A stretch of 34,831 nt of DNA from Alphaproteobacteria bacterium (GCA_024280655.1 JAJRPR010000099.1:1-34831), one strand, 5' to 3'; shown: positions 26,189 to 34,310, numbered from the stretch's first letter. The notes: generated from the sequence alone by a model not told the origin. Numbers and translations are program-made.

Positions 26189-28105
26189 TTAGTTTGGAGC
26201 ACGCTTGATTCGCACAACACGATCATCAGTGCTAGACCTATCATCACTTTCAATCAAATTAAATAATATCTGCCTTGCGCTTATTTCATCTTCATCATTT
26301 TTTGCTTTTTCTAACACCTGCAATTTAGAGCTAATATCACTCCTGATATACACTTTATTCCCAGCTTTTAATATCTTTTCATGTTTAGTCGCTTGAACAT
26401 TTTGCGGATCATAAAAGAGTTCCTCATGCGTTTTTTCACCCGGACGACGACCAATAATTTCTATCGCAATATCGCCAGTTGGATTTTGCTCATCACGCAC
26501 GCTTTGCCCAGATAATCTAATCATATTTTCAGCTAAATCACGAATAAGAACAGGCTCGCCCATCTCAAGTAGAAAAATATCACCACCCTCAGCCATTGAT
26601 CCTGCTTGCACAATAAGTTCTGCTGCTTCATGAATAGACATGAAATATCTAGTCATCACCTCATCAGTCACAGTTACTGGCCCACCAGCGGCAATTTGTT
26701 CTTTAAATAGAGGCACAACTGATCCGTTAGATCCAAGCACATTGCCAAATCTAACTGCGCAAAATTTTTGCCCTTTGCCCATCGCCTTCGCTTTTTTGGC
26801 ACAATCACGAATAATCAGCTCAGCCCATCGTTTTGTTGCTCCCATAACATTTGTTGGGCGCACCGCCTTATCGGTCGAAATCAACACAAAATGCTCAACC
26901 CCAATTCCAAGAGATGCTTTTGCAATCGTTTCAGTGCCAAAAACATTATTGCTAATTCCCTCCAGCACATTTGCTTCGACCAATGGAACATGCTTATGCG
27001 CTGCGGCATGAAATACCACTTGCACCGCTTCTTGCTTAAGTGTTCGCTCAACCAATTTCTTATCAATAACAGAGCCCAAAATTGGAATAATCGGCAAGTT
27101 AGTTCTTTTTTTCAAAACTCTTTCAATCTGATAAAGCGCGAACTCATTAGCTTCAAATAAAACCAACTTACGTGGTTTCCACTTTATAATTAGACGACAT
27201 AATTCAGACCCTATTGAGCCACCAGCCCCACTAACAACTATTGATTTACCTTCTATCATCTGTTGCAAAAGTTTAGTATCAGCAGGAATTGATGAGCGAC
27301 CCAACACATCATCAATGTCAATTTCACGAACCTGAGAAATTAAATATTTCCCAGAAGCCAAATCTGCCAGTGCGGGGAGTGAGCGAATTTTTATATTATG
27401 CTTTGAAAGTTCAGCAAAAATGACTTGTCGCTTACTTGAAGCAATTGATGGCATTGAAAGAATTACCTCTTTCACTCCAAGATTATCTATCAAATATTCT
27501 AATTTACTTGGCTCATAAACCCTGACCCCAGCTACCTCACTGCCTTGCAAAGACTTATCATCATCAAGAAAACCAACAACATATTTACTTCCTTCACGTT
27601 GCAATGCCGTTGCCAGCTGAGAGCCAGCCGCACCAGCACCATAAATTACAATCTGGCTAGAATATTTGCGCCCATTTGATGAACTCAAAAGATATTTCAT
27701 ACCAAAGCGCGAACCGCCGATAATAATGATTGCCAAAATCACATAGATTAGTGGCACCGATCTTGGGAAAACTCCCATTCTAGAAATTTCTAAGATAAAC
27801 AGCACGCCAACCCATAAAAGAGTAGCAATTACGATGGCATTAATAATAGTCCATATTGCCTTTTCAGGAAGATAGCGAGTGACTGCTCGATAAAGCCCAA
27901 AGCGAATAAAAACAGGAATGGCCGTAAGAGGCGCAGCAAAAACAACCAATAATTGCAGTAAATCTGGTCTAAATATTTCATTTAAGCGAAACGAATAGGC
28001 TGCCCAAACAGCAAAAGCCAAAGCTACAAAATCAAAGGCAAGCAAAATTCCTCTTTTTAGAGGGCGAGGAAGATTGAGCAAATAATTTCGGATTGAATTA
28101 AACAT
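26189..28105 (-). CDS. CapD/WbpM/PglF-type membrane UDP-GlcNAc 4,6-dehydratase
   Basis: This 638-residue protein has four N-terminal membrane helices (about 15-130) and a first Rossmann-like CoA-binding domain (IVIYGAGAAGSQLATAL, ~150). The catalytic SDR domain begins VSGAGGSIGSELCRLI near residue 290. VLISTDKAVRPTNVMGATK provides the Ser/Thr-Asp-Lys and the Met-x-x-x-Lys that replaces Tyr in this dehydratase class. It converts UDP-GlcNAc to UDP-2-acetamido-2,6-dideoxy-hexos-4-ulose, the precursor of QuiNAc, FucNAc or bacillosamine. It is upstream of Wzz and the SDR-PGT fusion on the same strand, so dehydratase, reductase and initiating transferase are probably encoded together. This copy is intact, unlike the FnlA-like gene at 4938. 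Confidence 0.9.
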   Translation of the reverse strand: MFNSIRNYLLNLPRPLKRGILLAFDFVALAFAVWAAYSFRLNEIFRPDLLQLLVVFAAPLTAIPVFIRFGLYRAVTRYLPEKAIWTIINAIVIATLLWVGVLFILEISRMGVFPRSVPLIYVILAIIIIGGSRFGMKYLLSSSNGRKYSSQIVIYGAGAAGSQLATALQREGSKYVVGFLDDDKSLQGSEVAGVRVYEPSKLEYLIDNLGVKEVILSMPSIASSKRQVIFAELSKHNIKIRSLPALADLASGKYLISQVREIDIDDVLGRSSIPADTKLLQQMIEGKSIVVSGAGGSIGSELCRLIIKWKPRKLVLFEANEFALYQIERVLKKRTNLPIIPILGSVIDKKLVERTLKQEAVQVVFHAAAHKHVPLVEANVLEGISNNVFGTETIAKASLGIGVEHFVLISTDKAVRPTNVMGATKRWAELIIRDCAKKAKAMGKGQKFCAVRFGNVLGSNGSVVPLFKEQIAAGGPVTVTDEVMTRYFMSIHEAAELIVQAGSMAEGGDIFLLEMGEPVLIRDLAENMIRLSGQSVRDEQNPTGDIAIEIIGRRPGEKTHEELFYDPQNVQATKHEKILKAGNKVYIRSDISSKLQVLEKAKNDEDEISARQILFNLIESDDRSSTDDRVVRIKRAPN

Positions 28106-28220
28106 AATTTACTCTATCAATTTAAACTATGTGTGTGAAGTATGAAATATAACAAATTTAACAAGGAAAAGCTATTTCAACAAATAGATGAAATTTTGCT
28201 ATACATTATAGTATTTTCTA

Positions 28221-28243
28221 AATTCAATTATGCTAATTGAATT
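28221..28243. repeat. Perfect 10-bp hairpin, 3-nt loop
   Basis: AATTCAATTA, loop TGC, TAATTGAATT. Both arms match completely. It is the first of three hairpins within about 100 bases between capD and the Fic gene, upstream of the capD start. There is no T-tract, so it is not an obvious intrinsic terminator. Confidence 0.75.
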
Positions 28244-28260
28244 ACGCTGGCTTCGCCGCG

Positions 28261-28289
28261 CACCGCAGACGCTGTCGCTTCGTGCGGTG
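28261..28289. repeat. GC-rich inverted repeat CACCGCA...TGCGGTG
   Basis: Seven-base arms, CACCGCA (28261-28267) and TGCGGTG (28283-28289), flank a 15-base GC-rich loop. The segment about 28245-28289 is strikingly GC-rich within very AT-rich DNA, suggesting an inserted short palindromic element. It is the middle of three consecutive hairpins. Confidence 0.6.
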
Positions 28290-28322
28290 ATAGTATTTAG
28301 CATTGAAAATGCTAAATACTAT
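28290..28322. repeat. Perfect 15-bp hairpin, 3-nt loop
   Basis: ATAGTATTTAGCATT, loop GAA, AATGCTAAATACTAT: a flawless 15-bp stem that begins directly after the GC-rich repeat. Such a long AT-rich perfect stem with a minimal loop is unlikely by chance. It could be the end of a small mobile element or a recombination/replication-arrest structure. It would fold equally in either transcript. Confidence 0.85.
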
Positions 28323-28371
28323 ATGCCATACAAAATGCTAAACATGATTTTTGTAACTAATTGAAATATAA

Positions 28372-28539
28372 CGATTAAATCACATCATTCAAAGCATGAG
28401 CCGTAAAGGTGATTGCTGGGATAATGCGGTGGCTGAAAGTTTTTCATACGCTGAAAACAGAATTCATTTTGCTAATGATTACGCATCACCAGTGGATTTT
28501 GAAAAATTCAGAACGTCGCATAAAAAATTGTCCCGTTAA
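28372..28539 (+). pseudogene. Decayed IS3-family transposase (OrfB) fragment
   Basis: IIQSMSRKGDCWDNAVAESF is the diagnostic block around the catalytic Glu of IS3-family transposases. Upstream, the frame is closed by a TAA at 28369-28371. The next expected residues (HTLKTE) appear only in another frame from about 28443, and HFANDYASPVDFEKF returns in the first frame, so at least two indels or a deletion have occurred. The frame closes at TAA 28537-28539. It is a relic of a different insertion from the IS at the window start and lies beside the hairpin cluster. Confidence 0.8.
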
Positions 28540-28604
28540 CTGTTGCCAGATCAATTTGAATGTCTCTGCCCTCTGATTGAACCACTGAGTATGATTTATG
28601 TCCA

Positions 28605-29672
28605 TCATTTTGTATTTATTCTATATCGGGTTGCTCTAGCCTGTCCAAATCGTTCAATCTTGTTCATTTCGACTAATTTGCGCAGGGTATGATCTACTGT
28701 TCTTGGGTTAAGTCCTGTTGCTTTAACAACCTCAGAGCGATTAAAAGATTCAACTAAATTGGCATATTCCCAAACTTTTAATTGCAACTCTGATAAGAAT
28801 ACCTCTGTTGGCTCGTCTGTCATCAACTTCAAGGCTTGTTGACTTTGAGAAATTACTACTTTTAAGAAAAATAGAATCCAAGGTGATAAATCTTCATCAT
28901 CACTCTTCCAGCTTTGCTGTGTTTTATTCAAAGCAACGTAATAATCTGCTTTATGCTCTTCAATGATTTTCTCATGAGAAATAAAAGGAATAAAAGCATA
29001 ACCAGCTTTAAGCATTAAAAGGTTGGTCAATACCCGACTTAAACGCCCGTTACCATCTTGAAATGGATGAATTGCCAGAAACTCAAAAATAAAATTCCCT
29101 ATAATTAAAAGCGTTGGAAAATTATCTTTTGCTAATTCCTTCGTTGTCCAATCTAAAAGCTCTTGCATCTCTTTGGCTACAAGATGGGGTGGTGTTGGAT
29201 CAAAAATAACACCTACCAATTCACCAGCTTGATCTCTTGCTTCAACTCTGTTTGAGCCAAATTTATAAGTTCCTTTGTGTCTGATGTCTTTTTCAGAATA
29301 TTGTAAAATTTGTTGGTGAAGCCCTAATATTGAACTTTCAGTAAAAGGAATATCACTCCAATGCTCAAAAACTGTTTTTAAAACTTCCAAATATCCCCCA
29401 ACCTCTTGTTCATCACGTGTTTTAAATTTTGTGATGCGCTGTTTTTGGAAAAGCGCCTGAACATCTTTATCGCTTAGTTTACTTCCCTCAATACGTGTTG
29501 AAGCACCAGTTGAGGTTACTAACACCGAAGTTTGCAACCGTTGCGCCATCTGTGGCGATAGAGTATTTGCAATTCTCCAATGCCCCTTGATTGCATCAAT
29601 AGATGCAATTTGGCTATAAATTTTGGTAGCTAATTTAGCTGAAAATTGAAGTCGCTTTTCGAATCGTTGCAT
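28605..29672 (-). CDS. Class II Fic-domain protein with C-terminal winged helix
   Basis: This 355-residue protein has an intact Fic motif HPFQDGNGRLSR near residue 205, with the catalytic His and the nucleotide-phosphate-binding loop. Fic enzymes usually transfer AMP from ATP to a hydroxyl of a target protein. The N-terminal region holds STRIEG (near 58), matching the (S/T)xxxE(G/N) autoinhibitory helix of class II Fic proteins. The C-terminus (about 290-355: FNRSEVVKATGLNPRTVDHT) is a winged helix-turn-helix. The gene stands alone between an IS relic and the divergent SARP regulator, with no separate antitoxin. Upstream direct repeats could be its own binding site. The target is unknown. Confidence 0.9.
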   Translation of the reverse strand: MQRFEKRLQFSAKLATKIYSQIASIDAIKGHWRIANTLSPQMAQRLQTSVLVTSTGASTRIEGSKLSDKDVQALFQKQRITKFKTRDEQEVGGYLEVLKTVFEHWSDIPFTESSILGLHQQILQYSEKDIRHKGTYKFGSNRVEARDQAGELVGVIFDPTPPHLVAKEMQELLDWTTKELAKDNFPTLLIIGNFIFEFLAIHPFQDGNGRLSRVLTNLLMLKAGYAFIPFISHEKIIEEHKADYYVALNKTQQSWKSDDEDLSPWILFFLKVVISQSQQALKLMTDEPTEVFLSELQLKVWEYANLVESFNRSEVVKATGLNPRTVDHTLRKLVEMNKIERFGQARATRYRINTK

Positions 29673-29694
29673 TTTTCACCTTAGTTGCTTGTGA

Positions 29695-29712
29695 GATATG
29701 GTATGATATGGT
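29695..29712. promoter_or_regulatory. Direct repeat GATATGGT x2, 10-bp period, upstream of fic
   Basis: GATATGGT occurs at 29695-29702 and 29705-29712, one helical turn apart, 23-40 bases upstream of the Fic ATG. The position and phasing suit a binding site for a dimeric or tandem DNA-binding protein, perhaps the Fic protein's own C-terminal winged helix. Whether it is functional is an inference. Confidence 0.35.
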
Positions 29713-29964
29713 GAAAGAAATGCAAGTCTAAATTATAAAAAAATGAAATAAAAATCGGAGCCAATTAAAAAACTCTAACGGGTTTTATATTAAATGCAAA
29801 TCAATAAAATATATCTATAAATACTAAAATCATGTTTTAATATGATCAAATATTTACAAGTGAATACTGATTATCCTGATAAAAATATCGTGAACATTTA
29901 ATCAGCCTATTGCAATTTTTATAAAGTTTAGCAACTATCAATCGTTCTTTTGGGGGAAAAGAAC

Positions 29965-31962
29965 ATGGACTTAAATTTATTTGGAATTCCTAGATTTAAT
30001 TTAGAGAATCGATCAATTCAAAGATTGCCAGCTAAAGCCTATTTAGCGATAGCGCTTCTATTAATTAAATATGATGGGTTTGTGCGCCGTGCAACTTTGG
30101 CAAGTTATTTATGGGAAGATCGTGATACAAATTTAGCTAATGCAAACCTAAGACAATTGCTGGCTGCAATACGCCGATTTGAAAAGCAAAATTCACTTGA
30201 AATCATTAAAGCAGATAGAAATAATATCTATTTAGCAAATTCTGTCGTATGTGATCTAGATGAATTTACCTCTATTAAAAAGCTGACCACTTCTGAGGGG
30301 TTAAAAAGATATGTAGCAAATTATCAAAGAGATTTCTTGCAAGGGTTAGAAGATAGTTCAGGAGACAATTTAAATAAATGGATTTTAATCCAGCGACAAA
30401 ATTTCTCTAATCAATTTTTGCAAATTGCATATAAAGGCGCTTTAAAGATTGGCGGCAAAGATGGAGAAATTGCTTTAGAAAGTTTGCTTTTATCACATCC
30501 ATATGATGAAAAATTGCTACAAACCCTTATTATATCTCTTACAAAAAATGGCGATTATATAAAAGCCAAAAGATGCTTTGATATGTTTGCAAAAAGATTA
30601 TCTCAAGACCTTAATGTAAATCCAACTAATAAAACAATAACATTGGTCGCTCGATTGCTCCCTGATTTAATTCCTGAGCTTCATAGAAAATATTCATTTC
30701 TTTCCAGAAGAAACACCAGCAACATTATATTTACTGGCTTTGAGAATAATCCTCTAAGAGAAGAAGCTAAAGTCAATAATAATCCGCTTCCTCGATTATT
30801 AATTCTACCCCCAACATCTGGAGCATCTGAACTGCCAACATATAGTCACAGACTGGTGGATTCTTTGATAGAAGATATAACCTTGTCATTATCTAGAATG
30901 AGTAATTTTGTTGTTCTTGCTCCACATACCGCAAAACAATTTGTAAAAATGGAGCATGTTCAAATGCAACCAACGCTCGATGTAGATTTTATTATATCAA
31001 CAAGGTTGATGCCAAATGGTAGCAATTTAAATCAAGAAGAAAAAAGATACATAATAAAATTAACCTCTGTTTCAAGCGGAGAGGTTTTGATAACAGAAGA
31101 GATTCGTTTAACGTCAATGGGTCTTTATGAAAGCTATTGTGATGTAATTCAATCATTAGTCAGTAGGATTGGATTAAAAATTGACTGGTCAGTTTTATCT
31201 GACTTTCGTAATACTGGTTTTGCCAATGCTTACATTTTCTATTTGATTGGGAAAGAGAAATTGAATATTGGTGATCTGCCAAATGTTCGTGCTGCACGCA
31301 AAGCATTTAAGCATGCCATAAAGCTAGCACCAGATTTTTATTTGGCTCAACAAATGCTAGCACGAACTTATCATCTTGAATGGTATCTTTTGGGGCGCCC
31401 CGAATGCGAATTACTTTTGAAAACAAAAAACATCGCAACCAGACTTATCAAAACAAACCCCTCTTTAGCAGGGGGTTATTGGGAATATGGAAATTCACAA
31501 TTGTATTTGGGAGATATAGGTAGTGCTTTAGAAATTACATCTGTCGCTATATCCTTAGCTCCGAACCATTCAGATATAATTGCACACAAAGCTGATATTC
31601 TTTGTCATCATGGCGAGCATAACATGGCTCTTAAACTAATAGGCAAAGCGCTAGAACTTAACCCACTACCACCAGATATTTATTATTGGACTGCGGCTGG
31701 CAGCAAATTTTTTCTTCGTGACTATAAAGGCTCTCTAAAAATAATATACAAAACAAAGCCTATTAGTCCTTTATGCTGGCGTTTAACGGCAGCTTGCTAT
31801 GCGATGCTTGGCAATAAAAGAGAATCAAAAAAATATAAAGAACTCTATCTGAACGAATATCCCGATTTTAGAGTAAGTGTATGGCCAAAAATGTTTTCAG
31901 CAAATAGTCAAAACGATATTGAGCATTATACGGAGGCCCTATATCTAGCAGGTTTTAACTAG
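29965..31962 (+). CDS. SARP-type (wHTH-BTAD) transcriptional regulator with TolB-like and TPR regions
   Basis: Starting at ATG 29965, preceded by GGGGGAAAAG, gives 665 residues; a TTG five codons earlier is less likely. Residues ~1-85 form an OmpR-type winged helix (LPAKAYLAIALLLIKYDGFV, then ATLASYLWEDRD and ANLRQLLAAIRRF). Residues ~90-225 form a BTAD-like helical domain ending with the DLNVNPTNKT pattern typical of SARPs. Residues ~265-400 resemble the TolB-N/FlgO-like domain often found in proteobacterial BTAD and CadC-like regulators (LVDSLIEDITLSLSRMSNFV). The C-terminus (~430-665) holds TPR-like repeats (LAPDFYLAQQMLART, LAPNHSDIIAHKADIL). No receiver domain or membrane helix is evident. 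It lies 79 bases before the peptide gene and is the likely cluster regulator. Confidence 0.82.
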   Translation: MDLNLFGIPRFNLENRSIQRLPAKAYLAIALLLIKYDGFVRRATLASYLWEDRDTNLANANLRQLLAAIRRFEKQNSLEIIKADRNNIYLANSVVCDLDEFTSIKKLTTSEGLKRYVANYQRDFLQGLEDSSGDNLNKWILIQRQNFSNQFLQIAYKGALKIGGKDGEIALESLLLSHPYDEKLLQTLIISLTKNGDYIKAKRCFDMFAKRLSQDLNVNPTNKTITLVARLLPDLIPELHRKYSFLSRRNTSNIIFTGFENNPLREEAKVNNNPLPRLLILPPTSGASELPTYSHRLVDSLIEDITLSLSRMSNFVVLAPHTAKQFVKMEHVQMQPTLDVDFIISTRLMPNGSNLNQEEKRYIIKLTSVSSGEVLITEEIRLTSMGLYESYCDVIQSLVSRIGLKIDWSVLSDFRNTGFANAYIFYLIGKEKLNIGDLPNVRAARKAFKHAIKLAPDFYLAQQMLARTYHLEWYLLGRPECELLLKTKNIATRLIKTNPSLAGGYWEYGNSQLYLGDIGSALEITSVAISLAPNHSDIIAHKADILCHHGEHNMALKLIGKALELNPLPPDIYYWTAAGSKFFLRDYKGSLKIIYKTKPISPLCWRLTAACYAMLGNKRESKKYKELYLNEYPDFRVSVWPKMFSANSQNDIEHYTEALYLAGFN

Positions 31963-32028
31963 GTAATGCTTACTAACCTCTACTACGGAAGCGTAGAAAT
32001 TCAAATTCCCATATTATTGCTATGGATA

Positions 32029-32036
32029 AAAGGAGG
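32029..32036 (+). promoter_or_regulatory. Very strong Shine-Dalgarno for the 60-residue peptide gene
   Basis: AAAGGAGG five bases before the ATG at 32042 is the best ribosome binding site I noticed in the window. It shows that the short open frame is real and highly translated, as expected for a RiPP precursor made in excess over its enzymes. Confidence 0.85.
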
Positions 32037-32041
32037 AAAAA

Positions 32042-32224
32042 ATGACAAGTATAATTAATTATGATCCACATAAAGGTGGTATTCAAATTCAAGATTCTGT
32101 CACAGGAAAAACTGAAAATATACAGGCCACTATGCTCAGAAAGATTGCTAAACGAAAAATGAAGTTCGCTATTAAAAGTAATCAACTGGCTGCTCATGTG
32201 TTGATTAAGCTCTCCACTACTTAA
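32042..32224 (+). CDS. Candidate RiPP precursor or YcaO/TfuA substrate peptide (60 aa)
   Basis: I recognise no family. The peptide begins MTSIINYDPHKGGIQIQDSV and becomes strongly basic from residue 31 (MLRKIAKRKMKFAIKSNQL), ending in a hydrophobic AAHVLIKL and then STT. I count ten Lys/Arg against three Asp/Glu, so net charge is about +7, concentrated in a likely amphipathic helix. It has no Cys, so Cys-derived azolines are impossible; the Ser/Thr residues and backbone amides remain candidate sites. The strong Shine-Dalgarno supports expression. It sits between the SARP regulator and YcaO (70 bases downstream). It could be the substrate of YcaO-TfuA, a cationic antimicrobial peptide, or a small regulatory protein. 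Confidence 0.75.
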   Translation: MTSIINYDPHKGGIQIQDSVTGKTENIQATMLRKIAKRKMKFAIKSNQLAAHVLIKLSTT

Positions 32225-32226
32225 TT

Positions 32227-32283
32227 ATGGGGATATTAAAAATAACACTCTACAAAATGAATATCACCCCTATTTTGAATTAG
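32227..32283 (+). CDS. Possible 18-residue ORF between peptide gene and ycaO
   Basis: ATG 32227 to TAG 32283 encodes MGILKITLYKMNITPILN. There is no good Shine-Dalgarno, and it begins two bases after the 60-residue peptide's stop, so it could only be expressed by translational coupling. It is included because of its position inside the locus; it may simply be spacer. Confidence 0.15.
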   Translation: MGILKITLYKMNITPILN

Positions 32284-32297
32284 TAGGTGTTGCGGTG

Positions 32298-33491
32298 ATG
32301 ACCAATAATACCATCTCCCAGTATCATGATAGGGTAATATCCCCAAATGAAACAATGCACCGAGTCAGTCAGTCATTTGAACAACTTGGAATAACACGAG
32401 TTGCTGATCAAACAGGGTTAGATAAAATTGGCATCCCTTGCTTTGCTGCCTTTAGACCCAATTCCAAGACCCTTGCCAATAGTCAAGGTAAGGGTCTTGA
32501 TCGAGATTCAGCAAAAGCTTCTGCTGTTATGGAGGCAGTAGAACATTCAATTGCAGAAAATCAATATATTCCAACACTGGTAGGAAATATTAAGGGATTG
32601 AGTGAGAGAGGTCAGACTTTAGTTGATATTCGTCACCTGTTGCCAATCGGAGAGATTATCCCTGATAATAAAAAGCTTAGATGGGTTAAAGGCTATAATT
32701 TGTTATCGCAAGATGCGGCTTTGATCCCATTTGATGCAGTAAATATAGATGGCAAAAAAACTGATTTAATAGGCATATGCAAATCCACAAACGGGCTTGC
32801 CTCAGGAAATTGTGAAGAAGAAGCAATTTTTCATGGTCTTTGTGAACTAATAGAGCGTGACGCAGGATCACTTTGGTCTTTGAAAAACAAAGAAATGCAA
32901 GCTCTAACAGCTATTGATCCCGCCACCTGGAAAGATAAAACAGTTGTAGAACTTTTTCAAAAAGTTGAAAATGCTGGATTGAGTATGAAATTATTTGACC
33001 ATACTAGCGATATTGGTATGCCATGCGTTATGGCTGTGATTGGTGAGATTGGCAAAGATGAATATCAACATTTTGACCTTGCAGCAGGTTATGGAGCTCA
33101 CCCAATCGCTTCTCGTGCTGCAATTCGTGCAATTACTGAGGCGGCGCAAACACGTATAACTTCAATTGCTGGATCTCGTGATGATATTGACCCAGATTCT
33201 TATAGTGAGATAGCAGCTCTTGAACATATAAAGTTGCTTGAAGTGAAAGCTACTCCTAATAGATCGATGTCAAAAGGAATGCCGCTTGGAACTTCATTAC
33301 CTGAGTTACTAAGTTATACAATGTTGGCTCTTAGAAAAGTTAGAATTGAAGATATTTTCGCTTTCCCACTCTGTGGGGATGAATTTGATTTCTCAGTAAT
33401 GAAGTTAGTAGTCCCACCTTTGGAAGATCGTGATGCAAACAGCAATTGGCGTCCGAATATAAGAGCATTAGAAGTGATGTTGGCGGCATGA
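32298..33491 (+). CDS. ycaO: YcaO-domain cyclodehydratase/thioamide synthetase (TfuA-associated type)
   Basis: A 397-residue YcaO protein (ATG 32298; a GTG one codon earlier is equally possible). ATP- and Mg-binding segments are visible: GKGLDRDSAKASAVMEAVEH near residue 66, AIFHGLCELIERDA near 180, and RAAIRAITEAAQTR near 275. YcaO proteins activate a backbone amide with ATP to form azolines or, when paired with TfuA, thioamides. The C-terminus (VPPLED followed by about twenty residues) lacks the Pro-rich PxPxP tail of E1/ocin-ThiF-dependent cyclodehydratases. It overlaps tfuA by four bases (ATGA). No RRE domain is fused. The paired TfuA makes thioamidation the leading hypothesis for its reaction. 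Confidence 0.92.
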   Translation: MTNNTISQYHDRVISPNETMHRVSQSFEQLGITRVADQTGLDKIGIPCFAAFRPNSKTLANSQGKGLDRDSAKASAVMEAVEHSIAENQYIPTLVGNIKGLSERGQTLVDIRHLLPIGEIIPDNKKLRWVKGYNLLSQDAALIPFDAVNIDGKKTDLIGICKSTNGLASGNCEEEAIFHGLCELIERDAGSLWSLKNKEMQALTAIDPATWKDKTVVELFQKVENAGLSMKLFDHTSDIGMPCVMAVIGEIGKDEYQHFDLAAGYGAHPIASRAAIRAITEAAQTRITSIAGSRDDIDPDSYSEIAALEHIKLLEVKATPNRSMSKGMPLGTSLPELLSYTMLALRKVRIEDIFAFPLCGDEFDFSVMKLVVPPLEDRDANSNWRPNIRALEVMLAA

Positions 33492-34222
33492 GGATATTAT
33501 TTGCAGGCCCAAGTATTTATGGTGCGAATATTGATTTAGGTTCAATTGAACTAAGACCGCCAGCAGCTCATGGTGATCTAGCACGAGCTGTTTTGGATGG
33601 AGCTAGTGCCATTGGGTTAATAGATGGAGTTTTTGAAGCTATAGCAGCTGTGTGGCATAAAGAAATATTATTTGCACTTCAACGTGGGGTTGCAGTAGCA
33701 GGTGCTGCATCAATGGGTGCGCTGCGTGCTTCTGAATGTGCTAAATTTGGTATGATTCCAATTGGTAAGATTGCCCATTCTTATCTTGATGGATCTCTAG
33801 ATGACGATGCAGCTGTTGCACTGATACATGGGCCAACTGAGTTAGGAAGCCCACCCTTTACTGATGCATTGGTAGATATAGAACACACGCTTTCTATTAT
33901 GCTAAATTCTGGTTGCATCAACACCAATGAAGCAAAAAAAATACTTGAAAATGCACGTAAAACATTTTTTAAAAAACGCACTATTGATTCAATAGTATCT
34001 GAACTACCCAATGCTGTTTATCTAAGACAGCAATATAAAAAATACTTCACTAGTCTAAAACAGGCGGATGCTCTTGAACTAATTGCGTATATCAAGCAAC
34101 TGTCTGAAAATAATATCGCATCACCATTATCATGGAAACTTGAGCAACCCCGCACTTGGACAAATGCGCTAAATAAGATTGCAAATAGAAAGCAGTTTGT
34201 TCAAAACGGCGAACAAGTATAG
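33488..34222 (+). CDS. tfuA: TfuA-like protein, YcaO partner
   Basis: From ATG 33488, overlapping the ycaO stop, the product has 244 residues. It begins MRILFAGPSIYGANI and carries the TfuA core: RPPAAHGDLARAVLDGASAI, then LIDGVFEAIAAVWHKEIL, AGAASMGALRASEC and GTELGSPP-like HGPTELGSPPFTDAL. TfuA proteins accompany YcaO in trifolitoxin and thioviridamide-type loci and in methanogens, where the pair installs thioglycine; TfuA is proposed to help deliver sulfide. The variable, Lys-rich C-terminal third may contact the substrate. The four-base overlap implies coupled translation. No sulfurtransferase gene is visible nearby. Confidence 0.92.
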   Translation: MRILFAGPSIYGANIDLGSIELRPPAAHGDLARAVLDGASAIGLIDGVFEAIAAVWHKEILFALQRGVAVAGAASMGALRASECAKFGMIPIGKIAHSYLDGSLDDDAAVALIHGPTELGSPPFTDALVDIEHTLSIMLNSGCINTNEAKKILENARKTFFKKRTIDSIVSELPNAVYLRQQYKKYFTSLKQADALELIAYIKQLSENNIASPLSWKLEQPRTWTNALNKIANRKQFVQNGEQV

Positions 34223-34234
34223 AATAGTTTTTTA

Positions 34235-34254
34235 GATTCACGCAAGATTCACGC
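34235..34254. promoter_or_regulatory. SARP-box-like direct repeat GATTCACGC x2, 11-bp period
   Basis: GATTCACGC at 34235-34243 and again at 34246-34254 repeats with an 11-bp period, followed by a TATCTT that could be a -10 (34259-34264). SARP regulators are known to bind heptameric direct repeats with 11-bp periodicity just upstream of the -10. The window encodes a SARP-type regulator 4 kb upstream, and this repeat precedes the LuxR-type gene. The link is an inference. Confidence 0.45.
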
Positions 34255-34310
34255 TTTCTATCTTCTCTTGTCAAAAGGCTACAAAAAGTAGTCATAACAG
34301 GGGGAAATAA

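Noticed and set aside
31983-31996. CTACG-GAAG-CGTAG hairpin after the SARP gene as a terminator
   Set aside because: The stem is only five base pairs and no T-run follows, so termination is not supported; it may only stabilise the leader.
32075-32080. Gly-Gly at residues 12-13 of the 60-residue peptide as a double-glycine leader cleavage site
   Set aside because: The leader would be only 13 residues without the usual hydrophobic pattern, and no C39-type transporter is present.
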